In this document: positions 6,914 to 13,572 of the stretch, piece after piece
Layout of the letters: each line of letters opens with the position of its first letter
How positions within the stretch are numbered: the stretch's first letter is position 1
Assembly (NCBI GenBank): GCA_964534315.1
Contig: CAZHOV010000154.1
Coordinates: forward strand, 1-13,572
Length of the DNA: 13,572 nucleotides
DNA from: CAZHOV01 sp964534315
GTDB lineage: Bacteria; Bacteroidota; Bacteroidia; Chitinophagales; Saprospiraceae
Direction of reading: 5' to 3'
Position numbers and translations under genes: made by a program
The notes under the pieces: generated by a model
What the model was told of the DNA's origin: nothing
The model's database searches: none
What the model saw: the letters and a program-made list of their open reading frames with translations, nothing else

Positions 6914-7019
6914 GAGCATTCTTTTTTTCAATATGAATCACTCTCCAGTTGAAAAAATCTGAATTAATCGGTAACCGCTAAATCGGTCTAGATCTAATTT
7001 CCTTATAACCCACTTCATT

Positions 7020-8597
7020 ATGTCACAGCAAACAAATTTATTAGACCTTCAGTTAGCAGAGGTAAAAAAGTTATTTCAATTTGCAGATGAAAAGCAAAAA
7101 GGCTATATCGACGGGGATGAGTTGCTTCAATTGTTAGAACAAGAAGGTATTTTAAGAGATGATCCGCGCATAAATAAAATATTAGATAAACTTAAGGATC
7201 TTGAAAAGACAAAGAGGTCAGCTATAAAAATTAGCGAAGCACACTTCGAAGAAATCGTACAGCATAATTTGGTGTTAAAAAATGCTTTAGTCAAGAATCA
7301 CGTTATTCCGGATTTTTATGACTTTTACCAGGATATAAAAGAGATTTTTGAAGAAACCCAAAAAAATACGTCCGGTAAAGTGGCCGATTATATCCCTCAA
7401 CTAGCGAGAGTTGAACCGGAGCAATTTGCCGTTTCTGTTTGTACTATTGACGGGCAGCGATTCTCGCTTGGCGATGCCCAACAGTTTTTCTGTTTACAGT
7501 CTTCTTGTAAACCCATCTCTTATTGTTTGTCTATTCGGGAACATGGAGTGGATAAAGTTCATAATCATGTAGGACGAGAACCTAGTGGTAAATCCTTTAA
7601 CGAATTATCGTTGAACGATAATGGTTTGCCTCACAATCCTTTGATCAACGCAGGCGCTATCATGACGACCTCGCTGATCAAGCCCAATTTGGTATTAGCC
7701 GATCGCTTCGAATATGTCTTCAATGTATGGAAACAATTATGTGCCGGCAAGCGAATATCTTTTAATAATTCTGTTTATCTGTCGGAGCGGGCGACTGCTG
7801 ACCGAAATTTTGCTCTGGCTTATTTTATGCGGGAGAATAATGCCTTTCCCGAAAAAACGAATCTTATCGAAACGCTGGAATTTTATTTTCAGACTTGTTC
7901 TATAGAGTCTTGTACCAGTCATCTAAGTATTGCTGCTGCCACGCTTGCCAATGCTGGTGTAAATCCACTGACCGGAGAGAAAATTTTCAACGAAAACATT
8001 GTCCAGCACTGTATGTCTTTAATGCTAAGTTGTGGGATGTATGACTTTAGCGGCGAATTTGCCTTTAAAATCGGAGTCCCGGCAAAAAGTGGGGTTTCGG
8101 GTATCCTATTTATTGTTATTCCTAATGTGATGGGCATTACTGTTTGGTCGCCAAGATTGGATAAGCACGGCAATAGCGTCAGAGGAGTAGAATTTTGTGA
8201 GCGGTTGATCGAGAAATACAATTTTCATAATTATGATTCTTTAACCAAAGAGACTTCAAAAAAGAATCCCCGAAAACATAAACACGAAACAAAGGTAGAT
8301 CAATTGATGAATTTGATTTATGCAGCTTCCCACGGTGATATTGATGAGGTGCGTCGTTTGGAGGCAATGGGGGCCGACTTGAGCCAAGCGGACTATGACG
8401 GCCGGACGGCTATTCATTTGGCAGCTTCCGAAAATCAAGTGGAAGTGGTGCGTTATCTGATTTCCAGAGGAGTACCATTAGACCCTGTAGACCGCTGGGG
8501 GAACACGCCCTTGGATGATGCACGGAGAGAAAACTTTTCAGAGATGATCGAGTTGTTGGAAAATGGTATGAAACCAGGCTCAACCCAGAAAAACTAA
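7020..8597 (+). CDS. glsA: Glutaminase with animal GLS-like domain order
   Basis: This enzyme hydrolyses glutamine to glutamate and ammonia. It is 525 residues long, against roughly 310 for the simple bacterial form. Residues about 10-95 form an EF-hand-like region with a loop at 23-34 (D23, G28, I30, D31, E34 kept; calcium ligands at loop positions 3 and 5 are Lys). The catalytic domain (about 96-405) carries the serine-lysine pair Ser161/Lys164 in FCLQSSCKP, plus Tyr124 (ADYIPQL), Asn210 (INAGAI), Glu256 (LSER), Asn263 (DRNFA), Tyr289 (FYFQTCSIE), Tyr341 (SCGMYDFSG) and Val359 (KSGVSG). All match human GLS catalytic and substrate-binding residues as I recall them. Ankyrin repeats fill about 428-515 (DYDGRTAIHLAASENQVEVV; DRWGNTPLDDA), again as in human GLS. 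It lies 8 nt before an ammonium transporter gene, so the two are almost certainly co-transcribed. There is no signal peptide; it should be cytosolic. Confidence 0.96.
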   Translation: MSQQTNLLDLQLAEVKKLFQFADEKQKGYIDGDELLQLLEQEGILRDDPRINKILDKLKDLEKTKRSAIKISEAHFEEIVQHNLVLKNALVKNHVIPDFYDFYQDIKEIFEETQKNTSGKVADYIPQLARVEPEQFAVSVCTIDGQRFSLGDAQQFFCLQSSCKPISYCLSIREHGVDKVHNHVGREPSGKSFNELSLNDNGLPHNPLINAGAIMTTSLIKPNLVLADRFEYVFNVWKQLCAGKRISFNNSVYLSERATADRNFALAYFMRENNAFPEKTNLIETLEFYFQTCSIESCTSHLSIAAATLANAGVNPLTGEKIFNENIVQHCMSLMLSCGMYDFSGEFAFKIGVPAKSGVSGILFIVIPNVMGITVWSPRLDKHGNSVRGVEFCERLIEKYNFHNYDSLTKETSKKNPRKHKHETKVDQLMNLIYAASHGDIDEVRRLEAMGADLSQADYDGRTAIHLAASENQVEVVRYLISRGVPLDPVDRWGNTPLDDARRENFSEMIELLENGMKPGSTQKN

Positions 8598-8605
8598 AGT
8601 AAAAA

Positions 8606-9826
8606 ATGGAAGTATTAAATTACGGAAATACCGCCTGGATGCTCATGGCTACCGCCATGGTATTTTTAATGACACCAGCCGGATTGGCCTTGTTTTATGG
8701 AGGGCTAACTGATAAACGCAATGTTATGAACACCGTTGGAATGTCATACATATCGATGTGTTTGGCAACGATCGCCTGGATTTTTTTGGGATATAGCATA
8801 GCATTTGGCGAAAGTGCTTCCAACTGGATCGGTTCCTTTGACCACATCTTTCTGAGAAATATTGCAGTCACGGACATAACAGACTCTATTCCTACACTAT
8901 TATTCGTCACTTTTCAAGGTGTTTTTGCTGCAATTGCCGTAGCCATCATCAGCGGTAGTGTAGTGGAACGGATCAAATTTTCTACGTGGGTAATATTTGC
9001 TATTTTATGGGTAATTTTAATTTATGCGCCACTCACCAATTGGGTTTGGGGGGATGGATTTATTCACGCCTTGGGAGAGTTGGATTTTGCGGGTGGCACA
9101 GTCATCCATATCAATGCCGGTGTCTCAGGCCTGGTCATTGCTTTGATGATTGGTAAAAGAAAGAACGGACACAGGGAATATCGCCCTTCTTCTATGAAGT
9201 TCACTGTTTTAGGCTCTGCATTATTATGGTTTGGATGGTTTGGATTTAATGGAGGCAGTCAGCTTCGTGCTGATTTTATTGCAGCCAACGCCATGCTTGT
9301 CTCTAATGCAGCAGCATGCCTGGGAGGTTTATCATGGATGATCATTGAGTGGTTGCAAGAAAAAAGACCGACACTGCAAGGTCTTTCTTCAGGGGTGATC
9401 GCCGGGCTCGTAGGCATTACCCCTGCGGCCGGTTATGTAGATGCAATGGGTGCCTTTTCAATAGGCATAGGTGCTGGGGTTATTGGATATTTAGGAGTAG
9501 TGAAGCTGAAAAAGTGGTTAAATTATGACGATACCTTAGACGCTTTCGGCATACACGGGCTAGTCGGTATTTGGGGGTCTCTTGCTACCGGTCTGTTTGC
9601 AAATCCGGCAATAAATGATGGCACAGGAATGCTTTATGGCAACCCTGGCCAGCTTGGTATTCAAGCTATTGCCATTATCGTTACCATTCTTTTTTCCGGC
9701 TTTGGTACCTTTTTGATCTTTATTTTCAGTTCCTTTATTACCAAGGGTGCCCGGGTAGATGAAGAAATAGAATTGAATGGCATTGATATTGCCTATCACA
9801 AAGAGCGAAGCTTTGCTGAAAATTGA
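8606..9826 (+). CDS. amt: Ammonium transporter, Amt/MEP/Rh family
   Basis: This 406-residue inner-membrane channel has about 11 helices, from the N-terminal segment MVFLMTPAGLALFYGG to the last near 353-377. Conserved pore features are visible: Asp160 before the pore helix (ELDFAGGTVIHINAGVSGLV), the twin histidines His168 and His317 (DDTLDAFGIHGLVGIWG), Trp148 at the outer site and Phe103 (TFQGVF). The short cytosolic tail (about 380-406) keeps an RVDEEIELNGID-like segment, the region that in characterised Amt proteins couples the trimer and meets GlnK. The N-terminus starts directly at the first helix without an obvious cleavable signal. It starts 8 nt after the glutaminase stop. No glnK/glnB gene lies next to it, although amt and glnK are paired in many bacteria. 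Confidence 0.97.
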   Translation: MEVLNYGNTAWMLMATAMVFLMTPAGLALFYGGLTDKRNVMNTVGMSYISMCLATIAWIFLGYSIAFGESASNWIGSFDHIFLRNIAVTDITDSIPTLLFVTFQGVFAAIAVAIISGSVVERIKFSTWVIFAILWVILIYAPLTNWVWGDGFIHALGELDFAGGTVIHINAGVSGLVIALMIGKRKNGHREYRPSSMKFTVLGSALLWFGWFGFNGGSQLRADFIAANAMLVSNAAACLGGLSWMIIEWLQEKRPTLQGLSSGVIAGLVGITPAAGYVDAMGAFSIGIGAGVIGYLGVVKLKKWLNYDDTLDAFGIHGLVGIWGSLATGLFANPAINDGTGMLYGNPGQLGIQAIAIIVTILFSGFGTFLIFIFSSFITKGARVDEEIELNGIDIAYHKERSFAEN

Positions 9827-10172
9827 TCACTTTTGTCGATTCAATAATGAATCAAAGATTAGTCATCCTTTGTTCTAACCAGTGGCATCTGCAATGTTTT
9901 TCTTGCGGTCACTTAAATCTTTTAGGATAGCTTCTCGGGGGATGTGATCCCTGGGGGCAGCCGAATGAGTTGATTCATTTCCTGAAAAAGACGCTACCAT
10001 GGTTCTGCTAGTAAATAATATAGGAAATGGCGAAGGAGCCGAATTAATACGCGAAGAAGTACTTGAGGCTATGTTTGATTAACAAATAGGGTAAAAAAAA
10101 GGGTGCTCGTTTTAACTTTAAAGCTTTGGTTAAGTCTAATGGTTGTAGAAATTCTTATTTTTATCAAAAGCG
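9827..10172. other. Intergenic stretch after amt
   Basis: This 346-bp stretch holds no intact gene. A small hairpin (GATTCA 9838-9843, loop ATAA, TGAATC 9848-9853) follows the amt stop but has no T-run. A degraded coding remnant occupies about 9969-10082. I found no recognisable promoter for the hydrolase that begins at 10173. Confidence 0.5.
9969..10082 (+). pseudogene. Remnant resembling a beta-lactamase-type C-terminus
   Basis: The 37 codons before TAA at 10080 include FPEKDATMVLLVNN (from 9978) followed by GAELIREEVLEAMFD. This resembles the end of serine hydrolases of the beta-lactamase/esterase family, where a FPEKDxTIVLLSN strand is followed by a short amphipathic helix. An in-frame TGA (9966-9968) blocks extension upstream, and the other frames there are also broken, so nothing of the catalytic part survives. 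Family identification from so short a piece is tentative. Confidence 0.35.
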
Positions 10173-11784
10173 ATGCTTATGAAAACCCTTTCAATACTCT
10201 TTTTTACCCTATTTCTCTCCATTAGGGTAACGGCCCAACTCGACCCTACTTCCGTCTTCATTCCTATGACGGACGGCAATGAGCTGGCGGGGGATCTCTA
10301 CCTACCCAATGACACAGATACTTTTCCTACCATCCTCATTCAAACACCTTATAATAAGAACTTTTATCTGTTTAGCGGCTTACCTCTGAGTATCGGTTAT
10401 GATATTTCTATGAGTGATTACGCCATACTGATCGTCGACTGGCGTTGTTTTTTTGAATCTACCGCTGCCTGCACCCTCGATTTCAATCGGGGGGAGGATG
10501 GTTATGATGTCGTAGAGTGGGTTGTACAACAATCCTGGTCAAACGGTAAAGTGGGTACCTGGGGACCTTCTGCTTTGGGGAATATTCAATTCGAAGTTGC
10601 GCCATGCTTCTGCACCCGATGTACGAGATCAACATCGGTTATTGGTGGGCCCTTGGACGCATGGCGCGGTTGGGTTGTTACAACAAGGGGAATTGGAGTA
10701 TCCGGAAGCTGTTTCCTGGAGTGATTCTATCGCTCTGAAGTTTTTTGATTATTATTTATTGGAAAAAGCTAATGGTTGGGAAGATAGTCCATACGTTCAA
10801 TACTTTCAGATGGGCGAAAATAGCTGGCAAACTAGTGATAGCTGGCCGCCGGATGAGGTTTTTGAACAACCCTTGTATTTGCATGACGATCAATTCATCA
10901 GATACGACCCTCCAACTTATGCCTCTGCTTCCCTGGACTACAATTACGATCCGGAAGATCCCTCGCCAACCGTCGGAGGCAGGACCCTTGCCCTCGATCT
11001 CGATCAAGGTCCTTACGACCAGGGGCCGGATGTTGAAAGCAGAACAGACCACCTGATCTTTTCCACCGGCTTACTTCAGGAGGCGTTACCGGTGCAGGGA
11101 AAGATCAGGGTAACGCTATTCGTTTCTTCTGACCGGATCGATACCGATGTAGTTCTTCGTCTGACGGATGTCTTTCCGGACGGTCGGTCCATGCTGATTG
11201 GAGAATCGATCTTGCGTATGCATTTTCGCAATGGCAATACCATAGCAGATACTGCTTACATGGAGCCCGGCGCAGTCTATGAAGTAGAGTTGGAATTCGA
11301 TCATCTGGCCCATACATTTGATCTCAATCATCAACTTCGTCTGATCATCACTTCTTCCAACTACCCCAGGTACAACCGCAATATGAATACGGGAGGAATT
11401 ATGTATCCGAATGGAAACATTGACACCTTGGTTGATCCTTTGGTGGCTACTAATACTGTTTTTACGGGGCAGGACTATCCCTCAGCCATGGTTCTTCCCC
11501 TTGCAGCCGGAGGAGCGGTTAGCACCTCTGAGCTTAAAAAGACTCCTCTGGATCTGGTTGTTGCTCCAAACCCAACAGAGGGTTTAACTATTATCACAGG
11601 CATCGAAGAGTGGAAAGCCATTGAAGTAATGAATCTGCAGGGGCAAACGATTTTCCGGGATCTGGCGGGAGGAATTGGCGATTATCAGCTGAATACTGCT
11701 GACTGGAGTGAAGGAATCTATATGGTAAAGGTGGAGCAGCATAATTCGGAAGTTCGGTTAGGGAAGTTGGTAGTAGTGCGGTAG
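10173..11784 (+). pseudogene. Broken CocE/X-Pro-peptidase-like secreted hydrolase
   Basis: Two overlapping frames carry the two halves of one alpha/beta-hydrolase of the CocE/NonD family. The first (10173-10595) has a signal peptide (MKTLSILFFTLFLS, from ATG 10173 or 10179) and the nucleophile elbow TWGPSALG (Ser codon at 10569). Homology stops at about 10595 and resumes one frame over at about 10597 with LRHASAPDVRDQHRLLVGPWTHG, whose His (codon 10660) fits the catalytic histidine. In intact relatives these motifs lie well over 100 residues apart, with the catalytic Asp between them, so an internal deletion removed that section and shifted the frame. The rest holds the jelly-roll domain (about 10820-11500) and a type IX secretion sorting tail (about 11545-11784; VAPNPTEG, GIYMVKVE, KLVVVR). 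The product would have been exported. The second frame has its own ATG at 10522 but no nucleophile or signal peptide, so a functional product is unlikely. Confidence 0.85.
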
Positions 11785-11794
11785 GGCCCATCTA

Positions 11795-11858
11795 TCCAGT
11801 CACCTATCCGTATCAACCCACGGTTTAAACCGTGGGTTGATACGGATAAGTGACTGGA
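11795..11858. repeat. 64-bp near-perfect palindrome
   Basis: The arms 11795-11826 and 11827-11858 are complementary at every position except 11804/11849, and meet at GTTTAAAC with no loop. Inner halves read TATCCGTATCAACCCACGG and its complement. It starts 11 nt after the broken hydrolase's stop and about 160 nt beyond the stop of marC on the other strand. There is no T-run on either side. It may be a convergent terminator, a REP-like repeat or a cruciform-forming site. Confidence 0.8.
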
Positions 11859-12017
11859 ATAGTGATTTCTCCAGTCTGTCCACTTTACTAAGGTTAAGTT
11901 TATCTATCTATGGCCAGCCCATCACAGATTTCGTAGCCCTATTGCTTATGGAAGTGGGAAGGACTTAGCTGAAGGAAGCTTGTGTCAATACACTAATTAA
12001 TTGTAAAAGATCAAAAT

Positions 12018-12617
12018 TTAAAAAAACAGATTTTTTATTCCTCGTTGAATTAAATCAATACCGATAGAACCGATAAAAAAGCCGTTGATGCGCAGCAGGA
12101 TTTCCATATTTTTATCGAAGGCCGTTTTAAACTTTCGGGTTTCGATGGCATCGCGCAATAGTTTCATTAGTATGATGACTAGAAAGTTTCCTCCATAAAT
12201 AAAAAAAAGAGCCACCGAACTGTGCATAAAAGAGTGTTGGCGGGCCATCAGAATACTTAGGGAAATTACTCCTGCGCCGACCATAAACGGAAGGGCAATT
12301 TCCGAGGCCAGGTCTTCCAGATTTTCCTTCATAATGATCATCGCTTTTTCGCCTTTTACAATAAAGAAATAAGCATATGAGAATATGATGATGCCTCCAA
12401 AAATGCGGAAGGATTCGAAGTTGATCCGAAAGATTTGAGTGAAGATAGCCTCTCCGAAATAGGCGAAAGATAAACAGATCAAAAACGAAATAATAGAGGC
12501 CTGTAAGACCACTCTTGTAAATTGTTGATGATTAAGTTCCTTGCGCAAAGGTTCCAGATAGAGGAAGAGTGCGAAAGGATTGAGCATGGCCAAAAACTCA
12601 ATGACGGACGAGATCAT
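12018..12617 (-). CDS. MarC-family integral membrane protein
   Basis: The 199-residue protein has about six hydrophobic segments and the family's features: an early NPF motif (LNPFALFLYL, 12-21), FRIFGGIIIFSYAYF (70-84), a central EIALPFMVGAGVIS (106-119; the family consensus is close to ALPLLAGPGAI) and a C-terminal LLRINGFFIGSIGIDLIQRG (174-193). MarC/UPF0056 proteins are inner-membrane proteins of mostly unknown role. The early link to multiple antibiotic resistance has not held up, and relatives have been proposed to carry small amino acids. Its ATG follows the TAA of the upstream gene directly (TAAATG at 12615-12620 on the minus strand), so it should be translated from the same mRNA. The central Pro-Gly pair of the consensus is Ala-Gly here. 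Confidence 0.85.
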   Translation of the reverse strand: MISSVIEFLAMLNPFALFLYLEPLRKELNHQQFTRVVLQASIISFLICLSFAYFGEAIFTQIFRINFESFRIFGGIIIFSYAYFFIVKGEKAMIIMKENLEDLASEIALPFMVGAGVISLSILMARQHSFMHSSVALFFIYGGNFLVIILMKLLRDAIETRKFKTAFDKNMEILLRINGFFIGSIGIDLIQRGIKNLFF

Positions 12618-13490
12618 TTAGGTATTTTGGCGTAAAGCTAATTTATTTTGCTTATTTTTTAATAAAATAGCAATGATCGGCAACAAAAAATGAGGCGTTC
12701 GAATAATGAATTCAAAGCCCATCTGGTGGAGCGTTAGTCCAAACATATGATCAAAAGAGACATAAGTAGTGAGGCGGGCCAAGGCGGTAACAAAGCCCCA
12801 AAAAGCGGCATAGGCCAAAAAATAGCGATCTACGTGCGGACTGAAAATGGCAAAGGCTAACACTAAATCTAAAATGCCTGCAATATACAGTATTGTTACT
12901 GCTTGCTCGTTAGTGACATGCAGATTGGAGATGATCATGTGCACAAAGTGTCCGGGAATAGGGTAGAGGCCCAAAGCATACAATCCATGCCCCACAAAGG
13001 TAAAAGCAATGACCAGGCGAAGCAGCCAGGGAAAAAGCTGGAGGAAGTTCTTTCTGACAAGCATAACCAATAGAGCAGGGGTAAAAACCTGGGCCGTATA
13101 TTCCATCAATTGTGCTGCATGAAAGCCTTTGTCTAGATAATAACAAAAAGCCATAAAAGCCATCAAAACCGTAGATGAGATTAGCAGGATAATACCTATC
13201 TTTCCCAATCTTTGATTTAATACCGGAAGGGATAAGGCCGCCAGCAGCAAAATGATTCCCACTGTTTTTCCAAAAAAAGAAATTCCTTCCGCAGTCTCAA
13301 TACTTGTCACGTACTCAAACCAGCTTTGCTCTGAAAACCAGGCCACCGCCCAGGCAAAGTAGTTCTCATCCAGAAAAAATGCCCGGTAGGGCGCTTCGAA
13401 AAATAAGTGTTGATACGCCCGCCCCAACAAAACACAGGCGCATGCAACGTAGAGCAGGGAAGTGGCTAGATTTATTTTGTTGATTTTCAT
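12618..13490 (-). CDS. Multi-pass membrane protein of unknown function
   Basis: I do not recognise this 290-residue protein. It has about seven or eight hydrophobic helices (near 7-24, 74-91, 97-117, 132-146, 152-174, 198-217, 224-240 and 264-278). A loop rich in aromatic and acidic residues (about 28-68: FFEAPYRAFFLDENYFAW, WFSEQSWFEY) lies between helices one and two. The segment FVGHGLYALGLYPIPGHFVHMI (165-186) and several other histidines (28, 124, 191, 219, 248, 255, 267) recall DoxX-like proteins only loosely. Its ATG at 13490 has no clear Shine-Dalgarno site. An 8-bp tandem repeat begins 37 nt upstream of the start. It is the first gene of a two-gene operon with the MarC-family protein. 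Confidence 0.75.
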   Translation of the reverse strand: MKINKINLATSLLYVACACVLLGRAYQHLFFEAPYRAFFLDENYFAWAVAWFSEQSWFEYVTSIETAEGISFFGKTVGIILLLAALSLPVLNQRLGKIGIILLISSTVLMAFMAFCYYLDKGFHAAQLMEYTAQVFTPALLVMLVRKNFLQLFPWLLRLVIAFTFVGHGLYALGLYPIPGHFVHMIISNLHVTNEQAVTILYIAGILDLVLAFAIFSPHVDRYFLAYAAFWGFVTALARLTTYVSFDHMFGLTLHQMGFEFIIRTPHFLLPIIAILLKNKQNKLALRQNT

Positions 13491-13526
13491 ATTTATTCAA
13501 ATTTGATCTTTACTAACAGAATGGCA

Positions 13527-13572
13527 CCGCTGAACCGCTGAACCGCTGAACCGTTGAACCGCTGAACCGTTG
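13527..13572. repeat. Tandem 8-bp repeat, CCGCTGAA, open at window edge
   Basis: Five complete units (13527-13566: CCGCTGAA three times, CCGTTGAA, CCGCTGAA) and a partial sixth (CCGTTG) run to the end of the window, so the array may be longer. Units differ only by C or T at the fourth base. It lies just upstream of the membrane-protein gene transcribed leftward from 13490, where a promoter would be expected. A unit of 8 bp could expand and contract by slippage. Confidence 0.85.

Noticed and set aside
10522..11784. The second hydrolase frame as a separate intact gene starting at 10522.
   Set aside because: Its first 25 codons are an out-of-frame reading of the first half, it lacks the nucleophile and signal peptide yet ends in an export tail, so it is the back half of a broken gene.
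11868..11900. The string CTGTCCACTTTACTAAGG resembles ends of some IS elements.
   Set aside because: There is no matching inverted end, no transposase remnant and no target duplication nearby.

Overview
The window looks like chromosomal DNA of an aquatic, AT-rich member of the Bacteroidota, probably a Saprospiria/Lewinella-like lineage. Evidence for this is a proteorhodopsin-type pump with a Blh retinal synthase, a TPR-transmembrane-LuxR regulator of the kind common in this phylum, a type II glutamine synthetase, a C-terminal type IX secretion sorting tail on a secreted hydrolase, and the absence of clear Shine-Dalgarno sites. The lineage is inferred from gene content; no rRNA or tRNA is present.

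Layout. Positions 1-520 hold no large gene but are crowded with hairpins, including a possible 158-bp MITE-like element (80-237), a two-way terminator (247-277), and a possible 26-codon ORF (348-428) followed by its own terminator (441-478). Positions 522-3556, minus strand, form a phototrophy cassette read in the order lycopene cyclase (crtY), blh, rhodopsin. crtY and blh overlap by 4 nt. The three genes take lycopene to beta-carotene, beta-carotene to retinal, and retinal into a proton pump. The rhodopsin carries the DTE proton-pump residues and a glycine where bacteriorhodopsin has Trp138 and xanthorhodopsin has its fenestration glycine, so it may bind a carotenoid antenna.

Positions 3867-5567, plus strand and divergent from the cassette, encode a membrane-anchored TPR regulator with a LuxR-type HTH. 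Positions 5836-9826, plus strand, form a nitrogen module: type II glutamine synthetase, a strong terminator, then a glutaminase and an ammonium transporter 8 nt apart. The glutaminase has the domain order of animal kidney-type GLS (EF-hand-like region, catalytic domain, ankyrin repeats) and is the most striking gene in the window. The module holds enzymes for both making and hydrolysing glutamine, plus the ammonium channel.

Positions 9827-11784 are a decay zone: a short remnant that looks like the C-terminus of a beta-lactamase-type serine hydrolase, then a CocE/X-Pro-peptidase-like secreted hydrolase broken by an internal deletion. A 64-bp palindrome (11795-11858) follows. On the minus strand a multi-pass membrane protein of unknown function (12618-13490) and a MarC-family protein (12018-12617) abut with no gap. 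An 8-bp tandem repeat upstream of that pair runs off the window end.

The best candidates for something not well described are the animal-like glutaminase in an operon with Amt beside a glutamine synthetase, the possible antenna-binding rhodopsin, and the small amphipathic-peptide ORF lying convergent to the rhodopsin gene.
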